From JAGXKT01 sp964531695 (GTDB lineage Bacteria; Planctomycetota; Phycisphaerae; SM23-33): DNA of 64,000 nt. Location: contig CAZHEH010000001.1 of NCBI GenBank assembly GCA_964531695.1, forward strand, positions 248,001 to 312,000, written 5' to 3'. The notes under the pieces were generated by a model. That model made no database searches. It saw only the letters and a program-made list of their open reading frames with translations, and had not been told where the DNA came from. The position numbers were made by a program, and so were the translations under genes. Below are positions 56,855-64,000 of this stretch, one piece after another. How positions within the stretch are numbered: position 1 is the stretch's first letter; each line of letters starts with the position of its first letter.

Positions 56855-56996
56855 GCCGCCGCGGCGAGGCCCGCGGCGCGGACGGCGAATTCCGCCGGAT
56901 TTTCCGGTCTTCGGCCTATCATTGGCGCGTTGCAGCACTATAATCGGCCTTGATTCGGCCCGTTTCTGGGGAAAGCATGATCCAGGAGAGCATGAC

Positions 56997-57695
56997 ATGA
57001 ACAGCCGGAAGTTCACCGCCGCCCTCGTATTGTTTACGGCCCTGGCCTTGACGACCGTCGGCTGCACCGACTGGAAGCAGGAGTACGACGAACTCCAGGG
57101 CCAGTACGCCGAACTCAACGCCGAACACAATGCCCTGTTACAGAACACCCAGGGCATGCGGACGGACCTGTCGCGGTGCGAGGCCCAACGCAACCAGCTC
57201 CAGAACCAACTCAACAGTGTTCGGGGGGACCTGACCGATGCCCGGCGAGAGCGAGACAAGTGGAAGGAAATCGCCCAGGGCATGCCCGACGGCCCGACCG
57301 GCGACAGCACCACGCGCGTGCCGGGGGAGGTCACCGTCATCACGCTGGAGAGCGACGTGCTGTTCGGCGCCGGCTCGGCCAAGCTCACGGCCGCGGGCCA
57401 GCGGGCCATCGGTAGCGTCCTACCGCAACTCCGCGGAAAGTATGCCGGCATGACCGTCCGCATCTACGGACACACGGACTCCGACCCCATCGTCAAGACC
57501 AAGAAGCTCTGGCAGGACAACCTGGACCTCTCGGCCAATCGCGCAATGGCCGTCACCCGGTATCTTCGCGAGAGGGGCATCGACGGCGCGCGGATCGAAA
57601 CGATCGCCATGGGCCAGACCCAGCCCGTCGCGTCGAACAAGACCAAGACGGGCAAGGCCAAGAACCGTCGCGTGACCATCGGCGTCGTCCGCTAG
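56997..57695 (+). CDS. OmpA-like peptidoglycan-associated lipoprotein
   Basis: 232 residues. ATG at 56997 with AGGAG upstream. The signal ends in LTTVGC, a lipobox. Residues of about 25-90 form a coiled coil (YAELNAEHNALLQNTQGMRT). The C-terminal OmpA domain has VRIYGHTDSDPI, LDLSANRAMAVTRYLRERGI and NRRVTIGV, with Asp and Arg for peptidoglycan binding. Role: anchoring the outer layer to peptidoglycan. Confidence 0.93.
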   Translation: MNSRKFTAALVLFTALALTTVGCTDWKQEYDELQGQYAELNAEHNALLQNTQGMRTDLSRCEAQRNQLQNQLNSVRGDLTDARRERDKWKEIAQGMPDGPTGDSTTRVPGEVTVITLESDVLFGAGSAKLTAAGQRAIGSVLPQLRGKYAGMTVRIYGHTDSDPIVKTKKLWQDNLDLSANRAMAVTRYLRERGIDGARIETIAMGQTQPVASNKTKTGKAKNRRVTIGVVR

Positions 57696-57740
57696 CCCCG
57701 GCGACGGCCCCCAGCGGCCCCGAGAGACAGGATCGGCCCC

Positions 57741-58364
57741 GTGATTGCCGTCATCGACTACGGCATCGGCAACCTCCGTAGCGTCGTCAAGGCGCTGCAG
57801 CGCGCCGGCGGCGACGCGCGGCTCGTCGACGGACCGGCCGAGCTGCCCCGCGCCGGCAAGATCGTCCTGCCCGGAGTGTCCGCCTTCGAGGACGCCATGC
57901 GGCACCTTCACGAGCGCGGGCTCGTCGAGCCGATCACTCGCGCCGTGACGGAAGGACTGCCCTACCTCGGCTTCTGCCTCGGGCTGCAACTGCTCTTCGA
58001 CGTGTCCTACGAAAACGGCGAGCACCGCGGGCTGGGCCTGCTGCCCGGCAAAGTCGTGCGGTTCGACTTTCCGGCGGAGGCCACGGCCGCGCGGCGGCTG
58101 TCCGTGCCGCACATGGGATGGAACCAGCTCCACCAGACGCGCCCCGTGCCCGTGCTCGACGGCATTCCGGACAACGACTACGTCTACTTCGCGCACAGCT
58201 ATCACGTCGTGCCGGTCGACGACGACGTGATCGCCACCACGACCGACTACGGCTACGAATTCGTCTCCTCCGTGCAGCGCGGTAACATCTTCGCCACGCA
58301 GTTCCACCCGGAGAAGAGCCAGCACGTCGGGCTTCGGCTGCTGGAGAACTTCGTCAAGCTCTGA
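57741..58364 (+). CDS. hisH: Imidazole glycerol phosphate synthase, glutamine amidotransferase subunit
   Basis: Supplies ammonia to HisF in histidine biosynthesis. 207 residues, GTG at 57741. The catalytic triad is visible: Cys79 in GFCLGLQLLF, and His and Glu in FHPEKSQHVG. The start reads IAVIDYGIGNLRSVVKALQR. It is followed by hisA after 9 bp; hisF, the partner, is not in the window. Confidence 0.96.
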   Translation: MIAVIDYGIGNLRSVVKALQRAGGDARLVDGPAELPRAGKIVLPGVSAFEDAMRHLHERGLVEPITRAVTEGLPYLGFCLGLQLLFDVSYENGEHRGLGLLPGKVVRFDFPAEATAARRLSVPHMGWNQLHQTRPVPVLDGIPDNDYVYFAHSYHVVPVDDDVIATTTDYGYEFVSSVQRGNIFATQFHPEKSQHVGLRLLENFVKL

Positions 58365-58373
58365 GCGCCTCGG

Positions 58374-59099
58374 ATGGACATCCTCCCTGCAATCGACCTG
58401 CGTGACGGCAAGGTCGTCCGGCTCCGCCGCGGCGACTACGACGACCAGACGACCTACCGCGACGACCCCGCGACCGTGGCACGGGAGTTCGCCGATTGTG
58501 GCGCGCGATGGACACACGTCGTGGACCTCGACGCCGCCCGCACCGGAAGGCCGGCCAACACCGACGCCATCCGGATGATCCGCGAGGCGGTCGAGCTCCG
58601 CATGGAACTCGGCGGCGGAGCGCGGGACGAGGCCTCCATCCGGCGAATGCTCGAGCTCGGCGCGGAACGCGTGGTTGTCGGCTCGGCCGCCGTGAAGAAC
58701 TGGCCGTGGTTCGAGCGGCTTTTGACGGAGACCGACCTGCCCGCGCGGCTTGCGGTCGGGCTCGACGCCCGCGACGGGCGCGTCGCCGCCGAGGGCTGGC
58801 GGGAGCAGCTCGAGCTGACCGCGACGGACCTCGCCGCTCGCGTTTCCGGCTCCGGGCTCGGAGCCATCGTCTACACCGACATCGCCCGCGACGGCATGCT
58901 CTCCGGCGTGAACGTCGAGGCCACCGGCCGGGTCGCCGCCGCCACGGACGTGCCGGTCATCGCCTCCGGCGGAGTGGCCACGCTGGACGACGTTCGCCGA
59001 TGCCGCGACGCCGGCTGCGCGGGCGTGATCGTCGGCCGGGCGTACTACGAAGGCAAGATCGATCTCGCCGCGGCCGTGCGCGCCGCCGCGAGCGGATGA
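58374..59099 (+). CDS. hisA: Phosphoribosylformimino-5-aminoimidazole carboxamide ribotide isomerase
   Basis: TIM-barrel isomerase of histidine biosynthesis. 241 residues. N-terminal phosphate-binding half ILPAIDLRDGKVVRLRRGDY with the catalytic Asp; second half has YTDIARDGMLSGVNVE and VIASGGVATLDDVRR. ATG at 58374 follows hisH directly, so the two are coupled. The 346 bp after it form the rho leader. Confidence 0.96.
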   Translation: MDILPAIDLRDGKVVRLRRGDYDDQTTYRDDPATVAREFADCGARWTHVVDLDAARTGRPANTDAIRMIREAVELRMELGGGARDEASIRRMLELGAERVVVGSAAVKNWPWFERLLTETDLPARLAVGLDARDGRVAAEGWREQLELTATDLAARVSGSGLGAIVYTDIARDGMLSGVNVEATGRVAAATDVPVIASGGVATLDDVRRCRDAGCAGVIVGRAYYEGKIDLAAAVRAAASG

Positions 59100-59445
59100 A
59101 GCCGCTTCCGAAATTCCTTGGATATCGCGCCGTCATCGGTAAGATGGCCCGATGGTGAGGGGAGTGTGTTTTCGATAGGTTTGCGCCGGTTTCGGGAACT
59201 TCCGCTCAATCCATCGTGAGCGAGCGGGCTGCCGGCCGGGACGCCGAAGCGGGCGATGCCGGGACATCCTCGTCGAAGGCGAACGCGGCCGGGAGGCGCG
59301 CAGCGAGCAGGAGGGAGCGAGCGCTTCCGGCATCGCTCCAAGGGATGATCTCAAGGAGTCTCTCCCGCCCGCGGTTCGGTGTGCGGGCATCCGTCAAAGT
59401 ACAGGGCCAAGCTTGGGGGTTGTCCAGTTAGGGAAGGTGAAGAAA
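59100..59445 (+). promoter_or_regulatory. hisA-rho intergenic region with long-range inverted repeat
   Basis: 346 bp without a gene. GCGATGCCGG at 59253-59262 is the exact complement of 59327-59336, enclosing about 64 bases of purine-rich sequence. E. coli rho is autoregulated through its leader; a similar role for this fold is only inferred. No clear promoter was fixed. Confidence 0.35.
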
Positions 59446-60609
59446 ATGGAACGAGCAGTGGATACGCAACAGAATCGGACGGAAGACGGACGCGAGATCG
59501 GCTCGGGCGTCCTGGAGATCACGGAGAAGGGCTACGGCTTCCTGCGCCAGGCGAAGAACGATTACCGCCCGACGCCCGGCGACGTGTTCGTCGGCAAGGA
59601 CTTTGTTCGGCACGGCGGGCTGCGGACCGGCCTGGAGATCGAGGGCAAGGCGGCACCGCCGACGAAGCGCAAAGGCGGCCCGAAGCTCGAGGAGATCCTG
59701 AGCATCAACGGGCGATCGCTCGACGACTACACCGAGATCAAGCCGTTCCACCAGCTCACCGTCGTCGACCCGCACCCGCAGCTCAAGCTCGAGACGCCCG
59801 GCGGACCGATGGAGATGCGCGTGCTCGACCTCATCTGCCCCATCGGCAAGGGACAACGCGGGCTGCTCGTCGCCCCGCCGCGCAGCGGCAAGACGATCCT
59901 GCTCCAGCAGATCGCAAACGCCATCAGCCAGAACGACCCCGATTGCCGGCTGATGATCCTGCTCGTCGACGAGCGCCCCGAGGAAGTCACCGACTTCCGC
60001 CGCAACTGCCCCGGCGCCGAGGTCGTCGCGTCGAACAACGACCAGCCGATCTCGAACCACGTCCGCGTCGCGGAGTTCACCGTCGAGCGAGCCAAGCGGA
60101 TGGCCGAGTTCGGCCAAGATGTGGTGATTCTGCTGGACTCGCTGACCCGCCTCGGCCGGGCGTACAACCGCCACGTCGAGGGCTCCGGACGCACGATGAC
60201 CGGCGGCGTGGACATCCGCGCACTGGAGACGCCCAAGCGGCAGTTCGGCGCCGCCCGCCGGCTCGAGGACGGCGGCTCGCTGACGATCCTCGCCACCGCG
60301 CTGATCGAGACCGGCAGCCGGATGGACGACTTCATCTTCGAGGAGTTCAAAGGCACGGGCAACATGGAGCTGCAGCTCGACCGCAAACTGGCCGAGAAGC
60401 GAGTCTGGCCCGCCCTGAGCATCCCCCAGTCCGGCACTCGCAAGGAAGAATTGCTTGCCGAACCGTGGGCGCTGCCGAAGCTGCACATGCTGCGCCGGTT
60501 CCTCTCCGGGCTCAACGTCGACGAGGAAATGCCGACCCTCCTGCGGGCCGTCGGCAAGTTCGACACGAACGAGGAGTTCCTCCGCGCCTTCGAGGCCAGG
60601 AATCTCTGA
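59446..60609 (+). CDS. rho: Transcription termination factor Rho
   Basis: Hexameric RNA helicase that ends transcription. ATG at 59446 follows GGGAAGGTGA and gives 387 residues; a TTG 33 bp upstream is possible. The N-terminal RNA-binding domain reads GVLEITEKGYGFLRQAKNDY; Walker A is PPRSGKT; the Q-loop and R-loop segments DSLTRLGRAYN and MTGGVDIRALETPKR are intact. There is no insertion of the kind seen in some high-GC Rho proteins. Confidence 0.96.
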   Translation: MERAVDTQQNRTEDGREIGSGVLEITEKGYGFLRQAKNDYRPTPGDVFVGKDFVRHGGLRTGLEIEGKAAPPTKRKGGPKLEEILSINGRSLDDYTEIKPFHQLTVVDPHPQLKLETPGGPMEMRVLDLICPIGKGQRGLLVAPPRSGKTILLQQIANAISQNDPDCRLMILLVDERPEEVTDFRRNCPGAEVVASNNDQPISNHVRVAEFTVERAKRMAEFGQDVVILLDSLTRLGRAYNRHVEGSGRTMTGGVDIRALETPKRQFGAARRLEDGGSLTILATALIETGSRMDDFIFEEFKGTGNMELQLDRKLAEKRVWPALSIPQSGTRKEELLAEPWALPKLHMLRRFLSGLNVDEEMPTLLRAVGKFDTNEEFLRAFEARNL

Positions 60610-60759
60610 TCTGAGTTCGAAGGTCGGAGTTCCGCGGGCGGAGTGAGCGGCCTGACGGCCCGGCCGGGCTCCCGCGCACGCGCACAGCGGACTCCCGGCG
60701 CGCCGAAACGCCGCTTACCGCAACTCAAACTCGCTCCGGCCGCGCCGCGCAACCGCGGG

Positions 60760-60775
60760 TGTTCCACGTGGAACA
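60760..60775. promoter_or_regulatory. parS-like ParB-binding palindrome
   Basis: TGTTCCACGTGGAACA is a perfect 16-bp palindrome and fits the chromosomal parS consensus TGTTNCACGTGNAACA. It lies in the otherwise empty 308-bp gap 60610-60917 between the convergent rho and PEP-CTERM genes. parS sites cluster near the replication origin in most bacteria, so the window may be origin-proximal. No parA or parB is in the window. Confidence 0.7.
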
Positions 60776-60917
60776 TCGCTTGCGCACGTGTCCGCGCGCA
60801 CCATCGCGTCCGTATTCATGAATCGGAAATGCCCGTGCGCACGATCGCGTCGAAGCGCGTCTCGCCCGCATCTGTGAAGCCCGGCCGCCCTCGCGAGGCG
60901 AAGGGGAGGCCCGGTCG

Positions 60918-62075
60918 CTACAGACGGAGGCGAGCGCGGGCAGCCCGCGCCACGAGCGGAACTCCGACCACGAGCAACGCCAGGGTAGTCGGCTCGGGGA
61001 TGATCGCGATCCAGGCCTCCATCTCGCCGGCCGGGTTGATGCCGTTGCCGACCAGCGTGTGCCCGTCGGCCGAGACCGCGACGGCCTCGGCAAGCGTCCA
61101 GTCCGTCGCGGGGGCGCCTTCCTCCGCGAGCACGCCCGCCAGCAGACGCATGCCGTGGGCGGCGTCCCACACGAACGCCCGATCCTTCGCGCCGGCGCCG
61201 GCGACGCGGCTCATGCCGACGACGACGGAGCCGTCCGCGCTGCACGCCTCGGCCCGGCTGAACGGCTCGGCCGCGTCGAGCAAGCCCAACCCGCTCATGC
61301 CGCCGGCCGTCCAGCGGAAGGCCTCCCAGGCGCCATCGGCGTTCTTGCTCCTTCCGACGATGACGGAGCCGTCCGCGCTGCACCCGACGGCGCGGCTGTC
61401 GGCCGAGGGCTCGCCGGCCAGATTGCCCAGCCCCGTCATGCACCCGGCCATCCAGCGGAACGCCTCCTCGTGGCCGTGCTCGTTGATGCTGTAGCCCACG
61501 GCGACGAGGCCGTCGGCGGACAGCCCGCGGGCGTCGCTGAGCGCGCTGGCGGCGTGAAGCCGGCCCAGCCCGGCCGTGACGCCGCCGGAGTGGCGGAACG
61601 CTTCCCCGCCGTCAGGGCCGTAGCCCTTGCCGGCGACGGCGCCGCCGTCGTCGCTGCAGCCGTAAGCGCTGCTCCAGTCGTCGCGCCCGCCGGCGATGTC
61701 GGCCAGCGGCTTCGGCGCCGCGCCCCCCACCCAGCGGCAAGCGTGGGTACCGGATGCGTCCGTGGCACGGCCGACAATGACGGCGCCGTCGGCGGAGCAG
61801 GCGTAGGCGCGGCTGCCGGCGTTGCCGCCGGGAAGGTCCCCGAGCGGCGTGATGCCGCCGCCGGACGTCCAGCGGAAGGCCTGGTAGTGCGAGTCGTCGC
61901 CCGCGCGGGCGTAGCCGACGACGGTCGAGCCGTCGGCCGAAATGCCCGTGGCCTTGGAGTAGTAGGCACCGCCGGGAAGATCCCCGAGCCCCGTGAACAC
62001 GGCGGCCGTCGAGACGCACGGCGAGATCAGAAGCAACGCGAAGGCAAGAGCAGCGGGCGAGCGTGAATCGCGCAT
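60918..62075 (-). CDS. PEP-CTERM protein with HAF-type extracellular repeats
   Basis: 385 residues. ATG at 62075 (MRDSRSPAALAFALLLISPC) gives a signal peptide. The body consists of repeats of the type ISADGSTVVGYARAGDD and EAFRWTAGGMSGLGLLD, about seven or eight copies, as in the HAF repeat family. The C-terminus IIPEPTTLALLVVGVPLVAR, with its basic tail, is a PEP-CTERM sorting signal for exosortase-dependent surface display. No exosortase is in the window. Confidence 0.9.
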   Translation of the reverse strand: MRDSRSPAALAFALLLISPCVSTAAVFTGLGDLPGGAYYSKATGISADGSTVVGYARAGDDSHYQAFRWTSGGGITPLGDLPGGNAGSRAYACSADGAVIVGRATDASGTHACRWVGGAAPKPLADIAGGRDDWSSAYGCSDDGGAVAGKGYGPDGGEAFRHSGGVTAGLGRLHAASALSDARGLSADGLVAVGYSINEHGHEEAFRWMAGCMTGLGNLAGEPSADSRAVGCSADGSVIVGRSKNADGAWEAFRWTAGGMSGLGLLDAAEPFSRAEACSADGSVVVGMSRVAGAGAKDRAFVWDAAHGMRLLAGVLAEEGAPATDWTLAEAVAVSADGHTLVGNGINPAGEMEAWIAIIPEPTTLALLVVGVPLVARAARARLRL

Positions 62076-62213
62076 GGTGGACACCCCTTCTCCCTTGTCT
62101 GAGCAAAGAGCCATGAGCCGCCCCGGAAACGCCCCGGAGCCCGATCGAGCGAACAAGAGCATACACCGGAAGCCGAATTCGTCAAGGGCCGGCGGGGACT
62201 CCGCCTGTCGACG

Positions 62214-63164
62214 CTACCCCTGTCTCAACCACGCCACCTGCCGCGCGACGCCGTCGGCGAAGTGCACGGACGGGGCGTAGTCCAGCAGCCCTGCGGCCTT
62301 CGATATGTCCGCATAAGTGCGGTTCACGTCGCCGGGCTGCATGGGAAGGCGCTGAATCTCCGGCGCCCGGCCGCACGCCGCGGCGACGGTGTCGACCATC
62401 TCCGCCAGCGTCACCGGGTTCTTCGAGCCGAGGTTAATGACCTCGTAGCCGTCGCAGCGGTCGATCGCGGCCGTGACGCCGTCGACGATGTCGTCGATGT
62501 ACGTGTAGTCTCGGCTACTCGTGCCGTCGCCGAAGACCTGGATCGGCTCGCCGGCGAGGATGCGGCGCGCGAACTTCATGATGGCCAGGTCCGGCCGCTG
62601 CCGCGGGCCGTAGACGGTGAAGAACCGCAGGCAGAACATCGGCATGTCGTACAGGTGGTGGTACGAGTGGCAGATCAACTCGCACGCCTTCTTCGTCGCG
62701 GCGTACGGGCTGATCGGGTGATCGACCGGGTCGTCCTCGCCGAACGGGACCTTCTCGTTGTTGCCGTACACGCTCGAGCTGGAGCCGAATACGAAACGCG
62801 GCGGCGTCTGTTGCCCCGCGGCCGCCTCCAGCAGGTGCAGCGTGCCGAGGATGTTCGCCTGCTCGTACCCGACGGGGTCTTCGATGCTCGGGCGGACGCC
62901 CGCCTTGGCCGCCAGGTGCAGCACGGCGTCGAACGGGCCCCGCTCGGCCCAAACGCGTTCGACGTCGTCGCAATCGCGGATATCCGCCTCGACGAAGGTG
63001 AATCCGGCTTGATCCGCGAAGCTCGCCAGGTTCCGCTCCTTGGCGGCGCGGTCGTAAAACGGATCGAAATTGTCCAGTCCGACGACCTCCTCGCCGCCGG
63101 CCAGCATCCGCTCGGCCGTGTGCGAGCCGATGAACCCCGCCACGCCGGTCAGGAGAACCTTCAT
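62214..63164 (-). CDS. UDP-glucuronate 4-epimerase-like NAD-dependent epimerase
   Basis: 316 residues, short-chain extended type. NAD motif GVAGFIGSHTAERML, catalytic SSSSVYG with Ser and YAATKKACE (YxxxK), and FFTVYGPRQRPDLAIMKF, typical of UDP-glucuronate epimerases that make UDP-galacturonate. It overlaps the ugd start-side partner by 4 bp (ATGA), which supplies UDP-glucuronate. Confidence 0.9.
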   Translation of the reverse strand: MKVLLTGVAGFIGSHTAERMLAGGEEVVGLDNFDPFYDRAAKERNLASFADQAGFTFVEADIRDCDDVERVWAERGPFDAVLHLAAKAGVRPSIEDPVGYEQANILGTLHLLEAAAGQQTPPRFVFGSSSSVYGNNEKVPFGEDDPVDHPISPYAATKKACELICHSYHHLYDMPMFCLRFFTVYGPRQRPDLAIMKFARRILAGEPIQVFGDGTSSRDYTYIDDIVDGVTAAIDRCDGYEVINLGSKNPVTLAEMVDTVAAACGRAPEIQRLPMQPGDVNRTYADISKAAGLLDYAPSVHFADGVARQVAWLRQG

Positions 63165-64000
63165 TTCGTTCCCGCCTCGGCCGGGGCGGGCTCAACCGCC
63201 GGTCGGCCGATGCTGTAGTACCGCAGGCCGGTCTGGGCCATCCAGGACAGCTCGTAGAGGTTCCGCCCGTCGTAGATCGCGTCGCCCGACATCCGCTCCG
63301 CGATCCGCCGGAAGTCCGGCGTGCGGAACTGCGGCCACTCGGTGCAGATAATCAGGGCATCCGCCCCCTCGACTGCCTCGTACATGTCCCCGCAGTACGT
63401 AACGTGCGTGTCCCCCAGCACCGCACGGGCGTTGTCCGTCGCCTCCGGGTCGAACGCCGCCACCGTCGCGCCGGACCCGACCAGGCGCTGCACCAACGTG
63501 ACCGCCGGGCTCTCCCGCACGTCGTCCGTCCGGGCCTTGAACGCCAGCCCCCACACGGCGAATCGCCGCCCCGTCAGCTTGCCGTCGAAGTGGTGCCGGA
63601 TCCGCTTGAACATCAGCTCGCGCTGCTCCTGGTTGGCCAGGTCCACCGACTCGAGCACTCGCATCGGGTGGTTGGCGCTCCGGCCCATGCTCACCAGCGC
63701 CTTGACGTCTTTCGGGAAGCAGCTCCCGCCGTAGCCCAGCGACGGATAGAGGAAGTCCGGGCCGATGCGGTGGTCCGTGCCCATTCCGCTACGGATACGC
63801 GAAACGTCCGCGCCGTAGTAGTCGCACAGCCGGGCCAGTTCGTTCATGAAGCTGATCCGCGTGGCCAGCATCGCGTTGCAGGCGTATTTCGTGAGCTCCG
63901 CGCTGATCGGGTCCATCACCAGCATGCGGTCCCGCCGGCGCATGAACGGTCCGTACAAGTGACGCATGATCGTCAGCGCCCGCTCGCTCGACGTGCCCAC
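63161..64000 (-). CDS. ugd: UDP-glucose 6-dehydrogenase, C-terminal part (runs off the right edge)
   Basis: The last 279 or so codons are present; the NAD-binding start lies outside the window. The central domain has KYACNAMLATRISFMNELAR, the catalytic Cys in GYGGSCFPKDV, and the C-terminal domain AVWGLAFKARTDDVRESPAV. It makes UDP-glucuronate for the epimerase that follows at once with a 4-base overlap. Confidence 0.95.
   Translation of the reverse strand: MGTSSERALTIMRHLYGPFMRRRDRMLVMDPISAELTKYACNAMLATRISFMNELARLCDYYGADVSRIRSGMGTDHRIGPDFLYPSLGYGGSCFPKDVKALVSMGRSANHPMRVLESVDLANQEQRELMFKRIRHHFDGKLTGRRFAVWGLAFKARTDDVRESPAVTLVQRLVGSGATVAAFDPEATDNARAVLGDTHVTYCGDMYEAVEGADALIICTEWPQFRTPDFRRIAERMSGDAIYDGRNLYELSWMAQTGLRYYSIGRPAVEPAPAEAGTK

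Overview
High-GC bacterial chromosome segment, probably from a Planctomycetota-type organism (Phycisphaerae-like is my best guess; this rests on gene style, not on a search). Supporting signs are a PEP-CTERM protein with HAF-type repeats, a secreted PQQ-type propeller, Gfo/Idh oxidoreductases, promoters with a clean TTGACA box, and mini-repeats of the GAATGACGAA kind. No insertion sequence, prophage or CRISPR array was seen.

Layout. 1-20407 (minus strand) is one long information-processing block, read right to left: promoter, tRNA-Thr, tuf, rpmG, tRNA-Trp, secE, nusG, rplK, rplA, rplJ, rplL, rpoB, rpoC, rpsL, rpsG, fusA, rpsJ, rplC, rplD, rplW and the start of rplB. 20700-23023 (plus) holds a Gfo/Idh oxidoreductase, an aldo/keto reductase and a small ORF. 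23044-25256 (minus) holds a second Gfo/Idh enzyme and a secreted protein of unknown function. 25710-33126 (plus) has a secreted protein followed by a five-gene peptide-type ABC importer. 33264-42100 is a phosphate module: pstS-pstC-pstA-pstB-phoU and a PstS-like fusion on the minus strand, diverging from a PhoB/PhoR-type two-component system on the plus strand. 42111-51686 holds glmS, an MlaE-type permease, an Mpo1-like protein, a diguanylate cyclase with a partner protein, an exported DJ-1/PfpI protein, a polyol-type dehydrogenase and a corrinoid-activation ASKHA ferredoxin. 51985-64000 holds a VWA membrane protein, PilZ, a PQQ-type protein, an HPP protein, an OmpA-like lipoprotein, hisH-hisA, rho, a parS-like palindrome, the PEP-CTERM protein and two nucleotide-sugar genes (UDP-glucuronate epimerase and ugd).

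Most striking points. (1) RpoB carries an in-frame 166-residue insertion, residues 264-429, with a GIY-YIG nuclease-like motif set, lower G+C than its flanks and no intein or intron signature. (2) A PstS-like phosphate-binding protein is fused at its C-terminus to an ExbD/TolR periplasmic domain beside the pst operon. (3) The rpoB-rpoC gap is bounded by a 30-bp inverted repeat (27/30), like a MITE or a giant hairpin. (4) The nusG-rplK gap is ten tandem copies of an octamer running up to the rplK ribosome-binding region. (5) A perfect 16-bp parS-like palindrome lies downstream of rho. The rest is mostly well-conserved housekeeping content.
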